This document shows positions 26,645-34,177 of a stretch of 64,000 bases of DNA, one piece after another. Where the stretch lies: the NCBI GenBank assembly GCA_014360495.1, contig JACIXR010000001.1:339143-403142 (forward strand), in the 5' to 3' direction. Under the pieces are notes generated by a model, which saw nothing but the letters and a program-made list of their open reading frames with translations, was not told the DNA's origin and searched no databases. This stretch comes from a bacterium. GTDB lineage: Bacteria; Armatimonadota; JACIXR01. Both the position numbers and the translations under genes were made by a program. Within the stretch, counting starts at the first letter, position 1; every line of letters starts with the position of its first letter.

Positions 26645-27766
26645 TTATTTATAATCCAATGGAGATAAAATATGGATATTACCTACTCGGACATTAGTCA
26701 AGCCCGTTGCCCTTGCTTTTTCCAAACATCTCTCAGCGTGCTGGCGGGAAGTTGTGGGAAGGTCCCTCATCTGAAAACAGGGATAGAAAGCGAGAAGGGC
26801 GAAGGGTATGTTTCTATCCAATGAAGCGATAAATCTCGCTATGCCCTCAACCTCCTCCTCATCCACATATCCCGGAACGAGAAGAGTGCTGGCAACGAGG
26901 AAGGGAGGGTCGGGACGCCTCTTGATATATCTTGCAAGAAAGGCGAAATTCTCAAATACCCTATCCCTCGCCTGTGTGCCGGTTAGGGCGAAATAGACTT
27001 CATCTGTCCAAGCCTTTATATCTATCTTTATACATCCTCCGCTCATTAGTGATAGCTCTGCCATCTCCTCCAGCTTTTCTTTTGACATACTCCCGTTCGT
27101 CTCCCAACAGATTCTCAAGATTTTCCCCTTCCTTTCCCTCAACGCTAATTCCGAGGATTTTATCGCGAATTCAAGCTGGGGTGTGGGGTCACCACCGAAG
27201 AAGCAAATGCAGGATACCCTTTCCTTTACATCCTCAACGAGTTCCTCAGCGCGTCTCTTTCTATCAAGTGTTCTATAATGCCAATTTTGGCAGAAAAGAC
27301 AATTGAAACTACAGGCGCCGAAGAATACAGCGAGATTGTAGTAGCCAATCTCCGCCTTCGGCGAATAAGAATAGCGAGGATAGCCGCTTCCACTACATCC
27401 GGGACAAACCCAATCCGCAACGCAATTTGTGGGAAGAGGGTCCTTATACCACTCAACGATTGCTTCATCGCCAGCCAAAGGAACGACCTTTTCATCTCTT
27501 GCTATTCTCGCTCCGCAAACTCCCATTTCTCCTTCCTTTAAATAACATTTATTCGCACACAATCCGCAAGCGATATTGCCTTCTTTCCGAGGAAAAGGTG
27601 GGATTTTGAAAAGGGAGCGAATATCGTTATGTCTCTTTAAAATTTGGTTTCGGAGTTCGGGATATGAGAGAAGGCAATCACGACAAGCTCCTATAGCCTC
27701 AGAGAAGATTTTCTCCTTTCCACAAACAGGGCAGATGGAAGTTCTAAATGACTTATTTCTCTTCAT
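26645..27766 (-). CDS. PflA-like radical SAM protein with N-terminal zinc knuckles
   Basis: A 373-aa protein. An N-terminal CPVC and CRDC pair (about residues 12-34) suggests a zinc ribbon, then CGLCANKCYLKEGEMGVCG, which is typical of the AmmeMemoRadiSam / PflA-like COG1180 group. The radical SAM cluster is CSFNCLFCQNW, i.e. CxxxCxxC. Later motifs fit the family: GGDPTPQLEF, WETNGSM, IKIDIKAW and the C-terminal FYPCFQMRDLPTTSR. It probably generates a glycyl radical or modifies a protein; the partner is not in this window. There is no Shine-Dalgarno sequence before the ATG. It is separated from the tRNA promoter, so it is its own transcription unit. Confidence 0.85.
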   Translation of the reverse strand: MKRNKSFRTSICPVCGKEKIFSEAIGACRDCLLSYPELRNQILKRHNDIRSLFKIPPFPRKEGNIACGLCANKCYLKEGEMGVCGARIARDEKVVPLAGDEAIVEWYKDPLPTNCVADWVCPGCSGSGYPRYSYSPKAEIGYYNLAVFFGACSFNCLFCQNWHYRTLDRKRRAEELVEDVKERVSCICFFGGDPTPQLEFAIKSSELALRERKGKILRICWETNGSMSKEKLEEMAELSLMSGGCIKIDIKAWTDEVYFALTGTQARDRVFENFAFLARYIKRRPDPPFLVASTLLVPGYVDEEEVEGIARFIASLDRNIPFALLAFYPCFQMRDLPTTSRQHAERCLEKARATGLTNVRVGNIHILSPLDYK

Positions 27767-27826
27767 TATAAAATATTTTACTTTGATTCTCGCTTCAATT
27801 AAAGAGCCCGATTGAAACGAGGCGAG

Positions 27827-27909
27827 GTGTTAATTCCCTCCGCATTAAGGACCCAGAGAAGGCAGTAGTGGCAATCTCATAAGAATCGTTTCGTTCCTCG
27901 CAAGCAATT
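27827..27909. repeat. Degenerate REP/MITE-like element
   Basis: Contains AGTGGCAATCTCATAAGAAT and TCGTTCCTCGCAAG, matching the GGCAATCTC and CTCGCAA parts of the dispersed family seen best at 60468-60560 and 60837-60918. Confidence 0.5.
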
Positions 27910-27918
27910 AAAAAATCA

Positions 27919-27947
27919 TTTCTACTAAACCCTACAGGGTTTATAAT
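27919..27947 (+). promoter_or_regulatory. Promoter with embedded palindrome (candidate operator)
   Basis: TTTCTA (27919-27924), 17-nt spacer, TATAAT (27942-27947). The spacer holds a perfect 7-bp inverted repeat AAACCCT-AC-AGGGTTT (27927-27942), which touches the -10 box. A repressor site is possible. Confidence 0.5.
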
Positions 27948-27970
27948 AAAACCATAAGGAGGCGATTGCT

Positions 27971-29566
27971 ATGTTATTTGGGAGGCAAAATTGCCCAATT
28001 GAGATTACTTTTGAGTCAGCCCATTCCTATCCTGACCCCTTCAATGATGTTGAACTGGATGTCGTATTCACCGACCCAGATGGAGAAGAGCAAAAAGTTC
28101 CTGCCTTCTGGGCGGGAGAAAATTGCTGGAAAGTTCGCTATTCCTCACCCAAACTCGGTCCTCATAAGTGGCGTTCAATTTGCTCCGACCAAACCAATAC
28201 GGATTTACATAATCGACAAGGCTCCCTTGAAATTCTCCCTTATGATGGCGAAAACCCTCTCCTCAAGCATGGGCGTCTGCAAAGAAGCCCTAACAATAAA
28301 TTCCTCCAACATCTTGATGGGACCCCCTTCTTCTGGCTCGCTGACACCTGGTGGATGGGGCTCTGCAAGAGGCTTAGCTTTCCCTCCGATTTCTCCCTTT
28401 TAGTTGCGGACAGAGTTAAAAAAGGGTTTACCGTCATCCAAATAGTCGCCGGACTATATCCCGATATGCCCGCCTTTGATGAGAGAGGGGCTAACGAAGC
28501 GGGTTTCCCCTGGGAGCAAGGGTTCAGCCGTATCAATCCCCACTATTTTGATATGGCTGACCTCCGCATCAATTATCTTGTTAAGAAGGGACTAGTTCCC
28601 TGCATTGTTGGTTGCTGGGGCTATTATCTCCCCTGGCTTGGGATTGAGAAAATGAAGAACCACTGGCGAAATCTCGTTGCCCGCTATGGCGCCTATCCCG
28701 TGGTTTGGTGTTTGGCGGGAGAGGGGATAATGCCCTATTATCTCTCAACGGAACCGCAGAAGGAAAGCGAATTTCAGAAAAAGGGCTGGACAGAATTAGC
28801 TCGCTATTTAAGGGAGATAGACCCTTACCATCATCCTATAACAATCCATCCAACCGATTCCGCTCGCAATCAATTGGAAGACCCTTCACTTCTGGATATT
28901 GATATGCTTCAAACGGGACATAGTGATAGATGGAGCATTCCGAATACTATCCGTCTCTTAACCACATCCTATAATTCAAGCCCGAAACTTCCCTTGATAA
29001 ATGGTGAGGTATGTTATGAGGGAATTGGTGAAGCTTGCCGGCAAGAAGTGCAGAGATTTATGTTCTGGGTTTCGTTCCTCTCGGGCGCCTGTGGACATAC
29101 TTATGGGGCAAATGGGATATGGCAAGTGAACACGAAAGAGAAGCCCTTCGGTCCCTCTCCTCATGGGATGAATTGGGGAAACACGCCTTGGGAAGTCGCT
29201 TATCAGCTTCCGGGCTCTTATCAACTGGGATTGGCTAAATCTTTTCTTATGAGATACGAATGGTGGAGATTTGAGCCTCACCAGGATTGGGTTGAACCAG
29301 CGGGAACGGCAGAAAATTGGAACGCAGCTTATGCCGGTGGAATTGAAGGTGAAGTGAGGATAATCTTCTTGCCGAGCGGGGTGTGGGGGATAAAGGTGAA
29401 GAAATTGGAAAAGGATAGAAAATATCGCGCTTTCCTCTTCAATCCCACGAATGGAGAGGAGCTGGCAATAGGGGAAGCTAAAGGCGACGAAAATGGAGAA
29501 TGGCGTGTTCCTGGTCCCACTCCAATCTTCCAGGATTGGGTATTGGTTTTAGAGAGAGTGAAATAG
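27971..29566 (+). CDS. DUF5060/DUF4038 glycosidase-like protein (GH140-like)
   Basis: A 531-aa protein with an N-terminal Ig-like DUF5060 domain (ITFESAHSYPDPFNDVELDV) and a DUF4038 TIM barrel: LDGTPFFWLADTWWMG, then GFTVIQIVAGLYPDM. Candidate acid/base and nucleophile carboxylates are Glu near residue 249 (CLAGEGIMPYY) and Glu near 344 (INGEVCYEG). The C-terminal domain is a beta-sandwich. The related GH140 enzymes are apiosidases acting on pectin side chains, but the family is broad. There is no signal peptide, so it probably acts on imported oligosaccharides. AAGGAGGCG lies 8 nt before the ATG. The stop lies 8 nt from that of the convergent DUF4139 gene. Confidence 0.85.
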   Translation: MLFGRQNCPIEITFESAHSYPDPFNDVELDVVFTDPDGEEQKVPAFWAGENCWKVRYSSPKLGPHKWRSICSDQTNTDLHNRQGSLEILPYDGENPLLKHGRLQRSPNNKFLQHLDGTPFFWLADTWWMGLCKRLSFPSDFSLLVADRVKKGFTVIQIVAGLYPDMPAFDERGANEAGFPWEQGFSRINPHYFDMADLRINYLVKKGLVPCIVGCWGYYLPWLGIEKMKNHWRNLVARYGAYPVVWCLAGEGIMPYYLSTEPQKESEFQKKGWTELARYLREIDPYHHPITIHPTDSARNQLEDPSLLDIDMLQTGHSDRWSIPNTIRLLTTSYNSSPKLPLINGEVCYEGIGEACRQEVQRFMFWVSFLSGACGHTYGANGIWQVNTKEKPFGPSPHGMNWGNTPWEVAYQLPGSYQLGLAKSFLMRYEWWRFEPHQDWVEPAGTAENWNAAYAGGIEGEVRIIFLPSGVWGIKVKKLEKDRKYRAFLFNPTNGEELAIGEAKGDENGEWRVPGPTPIFQDWVLVLERVK

Positions 29567-29574
29567 AGAAACCT

Positions 29575-31065
29575 TTATTCTTCTTTTTCAAAACCTATTC
29601 CGGGACCAAGCGGGACTACGGGAGGAAGACCCTTAGTCGCTTGGACGGAAAGATATTTATACACGAGCTCTATCTTGCCCTCCGCTGGCACTTTAACCGT
29701 CCAGAAGAGCTTGTTTGTGGGGTTGAGGGCATCCGAGGAAATAAGCGTCACCTTCGCTTGAGGCGTGGTGGAAAGAACCTCTCCGACAACCGTCCTGCTC
29801 ACTTCAACTTCCGCTTCCTTTTTGGAGAAATTCTTAAGCTCCAATTTACCTCTTATCTCCCTTTTAACATAGGTCATTTCCTGTTTCTGGTCCTTAATTA
29901 TCTCTCTGCCCAACTCCGTTTCCTCCACCTTCCCTTCCAACTCGCCAGCCAAGCCGAGATTGATCCTTCCCTCCCCACCTGCGGGAATGAGTGTTAGGCG
30001 GTCCTGCCCTAAGGGATTGCCCTGTTCAACTACCAAAATGCTTCCCGGAACGAGAGGAACCCCGCTCTTATTAGTGAAAGATAGGATGCGGGATATTCGC
30101 CCTGCATCCGCATCCCAGCTGAAGATATGCTTATAGGGGATAGATGTGTAGAAGATGGTAACCGCCCCCGCCTCCCCTTTCTTTAATGAGAAACCCTCCT
30201 TCTTATATAAATAAAGAGTGGACAGTTCCTCACCTTCAAGGGAGATGGGCGGTGGCGCAGCGCCATATCCTCCGTATCCAGCCGCTTTTTCCTCTGCCTT
30301 AACCCCAGCGGGCATCTGCATTGCCCTCATCCCACCATCAGTGAAAACCATCAAGCTTCGTGTTATAAGGGGGTCTATCATACCTCTCCATGGGAAATTG
30401 GGCATACCAACAGCGAAATAGCAGGTGATGTTCTCCCAATCCTCCGTGTTGTTAACAACCGTGGCTCGTAGGGAGAGCATAGCCTCCTTCTCGTTAGTTA
30501 TATAAATTAAGTAGTTTGGCTCCCAGGCGAGACCTGATTGAAGATAGCTTAAGGCAATGCCAACCTTTTCATTTTCCTCTATTCCGCCCACCTTTAGCTT
30601 TAGAGGATAGCCGACCAAAATGACTTTCTTCACCTTATCGGGTTTAATAGCGAATATCTGCCCCTTCTCTCCTTCAAGTAGTATCAGGTCGGGTAGGATA
30701 TGGCTTAATTTCCCCTCGGAGACCACCCCCTCGGTAGTTTCAATCTTCAATCTTTCCCCTATTTTCCCCTTCAATGAAGCGAGAAGCTGGGATGTGTCCT
30801 TGAAATCAATTGTGTTTTCCTGGGGATTGATAATTGTATCGGGGTAGGCGTTTTTCTGTTTAAGGTAAATCCAGAGGGAGCCCGCGCTCGCTTGAGGGAG
30901 ATAGTCAATGGATATATAGCCGTTTTCCAGCTGCCCTTCGCCCTCCCGAACAGCGTAAGCGAAACCGTTGCTGTAGATGATTAAGGAAGTCAGTTTCGTC
31001 TTCATAACACCAATCTGGGCTAATGAAATTAAGCCAAGGAACAAAAAAGGGAAAAACCTCTTCAT
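29575..31065 (-). CDS. DUF4139-domain secreted protein
   Basis: A 496-aa protein with a signal peptide (MKRFFPFLFLGLISLAQIG). The N-terminal part (TSLIIYSNGFAYAVREGEG) and the later ALSYLQSGLAWEPNYLIYI, LRATVVNNTEDWENITCYF and FWTVKVPAEGKIELVYKY match the DUF4139 architecture. No enzymatic activity is known for the family. Glycine-rich GYGGYGAAPPP sits in the middle. Start supported by AGGTGATATTGA upstream of the ATG. Confidence 0.8.
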   Translation of the reverse strand: MKRFFPFLFLGLISLAQIGVMKTKLTSLIIYSNGFAYAVREGEGQLENGYISIDYLPQASAGSLWIYLKQKNAYPDTIINPQENTIDFKDTSQLLASLKGKIGERLKIETTEGVVSEGKLSHILPDLILLEGEKGQIFAIKPDKVKKVILVGYPLKLKVGGIEENEKVGIALSYLQSGLAWEPNYLIYITNEKEAMLSLRATVVNNTEDWENITCYFAVGMPNFPWRGMIDPLITRSLMVFTDGGMRAMQMPAGVKAEEKAAGYGGYGAAPPPISLEGEELSTLYLYKKEGFSLKKGEAGAVTIFYTSIPYKHIFSWDADAGRISRILSFTNKSGVPLVPGSILVVEQGNPLGQDRLTLIPAGGEGRINLGLAGELEGKVEETELGREIIKDQKQEMTYVKREIRGKLELKNFSKKEAEVEVSRTVVGEVLSTTPQAKVTLISSDALNPTNKLFWTVKVPAEGKIELVYKYLSVQATKGLPPVVPLGPGIGFEKEE

Positions 31066-31197
31066 TCAATATCACCTCAGAAGTTAGACGAGTTGAAAAG
31101 GAGAAAAGTTTCCCTCAAGAAAGATACCTTGCCCTTTTGGGCAATTTCCAAAAAACCTCCTCTCCCTACAAGGGAATTTAAAAACAAAATTCTTCCT

Positions 31198-31228
31198 GGG
31201 GAGGGAAGAATACGATTCTTCCCTCCCC
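31198..31228 (-). terminator. Terminator after the downstream 79-aa protein gene
   Basis: A 13-14 bp perfect stem (GGGGAGGGAAGAA) with a 3-nt loop, 55 nt after the stop on the minus strand. A T-rich stretch (31175-31191) follows on the minus strand. Confidence 0.7.
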
Positions 31229-31283
31229 TTGAATTCGAGCTTTTTGAACGCTATTTACCGCTTGTTTTGGAGCCTAGCTGCGT

Positions 31284-31523
31284 CTATTGTCCCGCTGGTT
31301 GAGCCGGCGTTTGGGGTCCCGCTGGACCCTTCATCATTCCGCCAGGCATCCCCTTTGCCCCTCCAGGCATATTCCCCATATACTTTTGCATCATCTGCCC
31401 AGGGGGAGGGACCTTGGGGGCGGGCTTGTGGGTGGTTCTCCAGTAGACGAAGAATATAATAGCCAGCACCACGATGATAACTATCACCGTGACCGCTGGG
31501 CTCACCTGTTTTTTCGCGGCCAT
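31284..31523 (-). CDS. Membrane-anchored Met/Gly/Pro-rich small protein, copy B
   Basis: A 79-aa protein: short N-terminus (MAAKKQVSPAV), one membrane helix (TVIVIIVVLAIIFFVYW), then a hydrophilic tail rich in Met, Gly, Pro and Gln (MGNMPGGAKGMPGGMMKG, PAGPQTPAQPAGQ). It is paralogous to the protein at 32897-33136. The last 72 nt of the two genes are identical. AAAGGAGGT lies 7 nt before the ATG. It begins 28 nt after the DUF1559 pseudopilin stop, so the two are cotranscribed. I do not recognise a family. The tail would sit outside the membrane, and Met-rich sequences can bind Cu(I), but that is speculation. Confidence 0.75.
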   Translation of the reverse strand: MAAKKQVSPAVTVIVIIVVLAIIFFVYWRTTHKPAPKVPPPGQMMQKYMGNMPGGAKGMPGGMMKGPAGPQTPAQPAGQ

Positions 31524-31551
31524 TAACTTTACCTCCTTTCTTTAAAAAATT

Positions 31552-32376
31552 TCACTTATATGTTCTCCACAGATAGAAGGGGTCGCCAGGTTTGTAGTTA
31601 TATGTTGTCCTAAGCCACTTCACATGACCGTCAACGAATAAGACTACGCCTCCGTCGCTATGGCGCCTAAACCCCTTGAGGGACTGGTTTCCAGCGGGAT
31701 ATACGCAACCGCACCAGCCCACACCGGAATCCTCGGGGTCAAAGCATTGTCCAACAGTCGGCTCCGTTGAGGCGGGGTTAGGCCAGCAGGGTAGTCTTCC
31801 CACGACAACACAGTTGCTGTCCATGACGGCGATTGTCTCAGCGGGGGCGGTTATAGCGGCAAGGGATGTGCCCATTCCGAGCTCTCCTCTATCGCCTGGT
31901 CCAAAGCAGCCCCTCGTTCCTCCGGCGTTCTGAGAGGAGAAAGCCGTCCAGTTCATTCCATAACCACCCCAGAACCGATGATAGGAGTCGCCGAGATTGG
32001 CGCACATAGCGAAAGGTCCCTCACCGGAGTTTGGGTCACCAAATACAGCTGTTCCTCGCCAGGCAGCGGGATTGCTTGGGCATTTGAAGATCGCCAGGTT
32101 CTTCACATAAGGGTGTATTAGCCACATCCACCAGTCCCTAGCTTGCTGGCCTTGGTACCAAGTTTGAATGGACATCGGCACCCATTTCTCGTCCCAGTCT
32201 TGGGCATACATCTGCATAGCGGTTCCTATCTGCTTTAGATTGGATACACAAGCTGCCTTTCTTGCCGCTTCCCTTGCTCTTGAGAAAACGGGGAAGAGAA
32301 TCGCAGCCAGAATGGCTATGATAGCTATGACCACTAACAATTCAATCAAGGTAAAACCTCTTCCCCTCTTTGACAT
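31552..32376 (-). CDS. DUF1559 (H-x9-DG) major-type pseudopilin
   Basis: A 274-aa protein beginning [20 protein letters not shown], the canonical prepilin signal. [20 protein letters not shown] follows, and the C-terminal H-x9-DG motif is [13 protein letters not shown]. This DUF1559 family is abundant in Planctomycetota, Verrucomicrobiota and Armatimonadota. The frame extends to 32496, but GGAGGTG lies 9 nt before the ATG at 32376, which places the prepilin motif correctly. It forms an operon with the 79-aa protein downstream. A long leader of about 310 nt with a terminator-like hairpin precedes it. Confidence 0.9.
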   Translation of the reverse strand: MSKRGRGFTLIELLVVIAIIAILAAILFPVFSRAREAARKAACVSNLKQIGTAMQMYAQDWDEKWVPMSIQTWYQGQQARDWWMWLIHPYVKNLAIFKCPSNPAAWRGTAVFGDPNSGEGPFAMCANLGDSYHRFWGGYGMNWTAFSSQNAGGTRGCFGPGDRGELGMGTSLAAITAPAETIAVMDSNCVVVGRLPCWPNPASTEPTVGQCFDPEDSGVGWCGCVYPAGNQSLKGFRRHSDGGVVLFVDGHVKWLRTTYNYKPGDPFYLWRTYK

Positions 32377-32441
32377 ACTTTTAAGCACCTCCATTTTATG
32401 GTTTAATTTTGCCCCTATCTTTGTTTTCCGGGTTTTCCGGC

Positions 32442-32470
32442 GAGGGAGAAGAGGGGCTCGCTTCTCCCTC
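32442..32470 (-). other. Stem-loop in the pseudopilin leader
   Basis: A 10-bp stem, GAGGGAGAAG (32442-32451) with CTTCTCCCTC (32461-32470), lying between the terminator-like hairpin and the start codon. Confidence 0.45.
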
Positions 32471-32523
32471 CTTTCTAAACACTTGCTTGGCACCACCTCT
32501 TCTCGTCTTTATTCATAAAAGAA

Positions 32524-32556
32524 GGAGCTCCAAACCTTTGTGTGGCTTGGAGCTCC
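32524..32556 (-). terminator. Terminator-like hairpin inside the pseudopilin leader (attenuator candidate)
   Basis: On the minus strand GGAGCTCCAAGCC pairs with GGTTTGGAGCTCC (13 bp including one G-U, 7-nt loop), followed by TTCTTTT. It lies about 150 nt upstream of the start codon and about 135 nt downstream of the predicted promoter. Confidence 0.5.
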
Positions 32557-32694
32557 CTTAAGTCCTTGTGGAAAAACAGGAAGATTTTAGTAGAAGAGAG
32601 GAATAATTTTTCCTCTTTCAGAAAAAGCAATTTAATTAGAGGACTCAGAAGGTGCATAAGCATTTTGGGGCACCCGCTATTTTATTCTTTTTAT

Positions 32695-32724
32695 AGTTTA
32701 ATACAATAAAGCCAATTCAGTCAA
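32695..32724 (-). promoter_or_regulatory. Predicted promoter of the DUF1559 pseudopilin gene
   Basis: Minus-strand TTGACT (32724-32719), 18-nt spacer, TAAACT (32700-32695). It predicts a leader of about 310 nt. The 520-bp gap between the flanking genes holds this promoter, the leader hairpins and the upstream terminator. Confidence 0.5.
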
Positions 32725-32807
32725 TAGTTTTTTAATTTTCTGTGTCCGATTTTCACTTCTATTTCGTCCCGATATCACCCCGCTTCCTTGAACCTCTCTA
32801 AAACAGA

Positions 32808-32849
32808 GAAGGTAGGAGGGGTTGTTCAGCATAAACCCCTCCTACCTTC
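32808..32849 (-). terminator. Terminator after the upstream 79-aa protein gene
   Basis: A perfect 16-bp stem (GAAGGTAGGAGGGGTT) with a 10-nt loop, 48 nt after the stop on the minus strand, followed by CTCTGTTTT. Confidence 0.7.
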
Positions 32850-32896
32850 CGCTACTTTTTCACTCGCTAACGGAGTAACTTGAAACTATCCTACAA

Positions 32897-33136
32897 CTAT
32901 TGTCCCGCTGGTTGAGCCGGCGTTTGGGGTCCCGCTGGACCCTTCATCATTCCGCCAGGCATCCCCTTCATACCGCCTGGCATATTCATACCTCCCTTTC
33001 CCGGCATCATAGGCGTGGGAGGACGGGATGCAGCGGGCTTGTGGGTCGTCCACCAGTAGACGGCGAAGATGATAGCCAGGACGATGATGATGACTATCAC
33101 CGCCACCGCAGGACTCACAGACTTTTGCGTTGCCAT
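32897..33136 (-). CDS. Membrane-anchored Met/Gly/Pro-rich small protein, copy A
   Basis: A 79-aa paralogue of the protein at 31284-31523: MATQKSVSPAVAVIVIIIVL, one membrane helix, then MPGKGGMNMPGGMKGMPGG and the same PAGPQTPAQPAGQ ending. Identity to copy B is complete at nucleotide level over the last 72 nt but lower in the N-terminal half. It has its own promoter, a GGAGG ribosome binding site and its own terminator, so it is a monocistronic unit upstream of the pseudopilin operon. Function unknown. Confidence 0.75.
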   Translation of the reverse strand: MATQKSVSPAVAVIVIIIVLAIIFAVYWWTTHKPAASRPPTPMMPGKGGMNMPGGMKGMPGGMMKGPAGPQTPAQPAGQ

Positions 33137-33166
33137 ATGCCTGCCTCCTTTCTAAAAGTTTGTTTA

Positions 33167-33195
33167 ATGATAAGCTGAGCGGGGAAATAAGTCAA
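33167..33195 (-). promoter_or_regulatory. Promoter of the upstream 79-aa protein gene
   Basis: Minus-strand TTGACT (33195-33190), 17-nt spacer, TATCAT (33172-33167), about 20 nt upstream of the GGAGG. Confidence 0.7.
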
Positions 33196-33339
33196 TACTA
33201 ATTTAAAAATAGGACCATAGGGTGCATTGCTTCGCTATCTCTCTCCATAACAAAGGGTCTCTTCGTTTTTACCGAGGATAAAAACGATTTTCAAACTTCT
33301 CAGTATGATATAAAATTTTCTTGAAAAGGAGGTGATATT

Positions 33340-34176
33340 TTGCCCGCTGATATACCAGTTCTGACCGCCAGGGGCAGGACGCTTCCCGAAGCCTGGGAAA
33401 ACTCTATCCTTGCCGTCTGGAATGAGGGTATAAGGATAAAAACGGAATACGATAAGCCCGATGACCCCCCTAGCCGAGATTGCACTATGGTAATCATCAT
33501 TGAGCAACCACTTGCTGAGCCACGCATCCACCGCTGTTTCCCCGGTGGTTTGGAGGACTTAGAGATATATAGGCTTGAGGTCGTTGAAGGCGTCCACGAT
33601 TACTGGATTGACCCTGAGGAGGGGAAATGGACCTACACCTACCACGAACGTCTCTTTTCCTATTCAGTGGGCGAGGAGAAGATAGACCAAATCGCCTATA
33701 TTATAGATAAGCTCTCCAAAGTTCCCTATTCCCGCAGAGCCCAAGCAATCACATGGAAACCCCACCTTGACCCCAAAACAGATGACCCTCCCTGCCTGCA
33801 GAGAATCTGGTGCAGATTAGCTGAAGAAGATGGCAAACTCTACCTCAATATGAATACCCACTGGCGCAGCAGAGACGCGTTCAAAGCAGCCTTTATGAAC
33901 ATCTTCGCCCTAACTGACCTGCAAAGATTGATTGCGGAAAAAATCGGAGAGAGGATAGGGAAGAAAGTGTTTGTGGGAAGATATGTGGATATATCCGATT
34001 CCTACCATATCTACGGTTCATATTTCAAGGAAATAGAGGGTTTCCTCAAGACTTTGGAGCAGAGAACATTTGAGGAACGAACCTGGACAACGGATTTTGC
34101 TCAACCTTTCTTTGAGCTGGGGAGGAGGAGGATTGAGGAGGAGAGGAAAACCGGGATAAAAGGGAGGTTTGTTTGA
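33340..34176 (+). CDS. Thymidylate synthase superfamily protein (methanogen-type)
   Basis: A 278-aa protein with the ThyA active-site set: SRRAQAITWKP, catalytic Cys in DPPCLQRIW, dUMP-phosphate Arg and Asp in HWRSRDAFKAAFMNI (Asn of the FN position kept as MN), and the HxY in SYHIYGSY. The N-terminal GRTLPEAWENSILAVWNEG matches the divergent archaeal type rather than E. coli ThyA. It probably methylates dUMP or hydroxymethylates a pyrimidine nucleotide; the cofactor is not clear. The start is TTG, supported by AAAGGAGGTGAT placed 6-7 nt upstream. The stop lies 1 nt from the TldD start, so the genes form an operon. Confidence 0.75.
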   Translation: MPADIPVLTARGRTLPEAWENSILAVWNEGIRIKTEYDKPDDPPSRDCTMVIIIEQPLAEPRIHRCFPGGLEDLEIYRLEVVEGVHDYWIDPEEGKWTYTYHERLFSYSVGEEKIDQIAYIIDKLSKVPYSRRAQAITWKPHLDPKTDDPPCLQRIWCRLAEEDGKLYLNMNTHWRSRDAFKAAFMNIFALTDLQRLIAEKIGERIGKKVFVGRYVDISDSYHIYGSYFKEIEGFLKTLEQRTFEERTWTTDFAQPFFELGRRRIEEERKTGIKGRFV

Positions 34177-34177
34177 T

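Noticed and set aside
27766..27800. Leaderless promoter for the radical SAM gene
   Set aside because: TTGAAG-17-TATTTT is present on the minus strand, but the predicted start point would fall at or just inside the start codon, so it is not listed as a feature.
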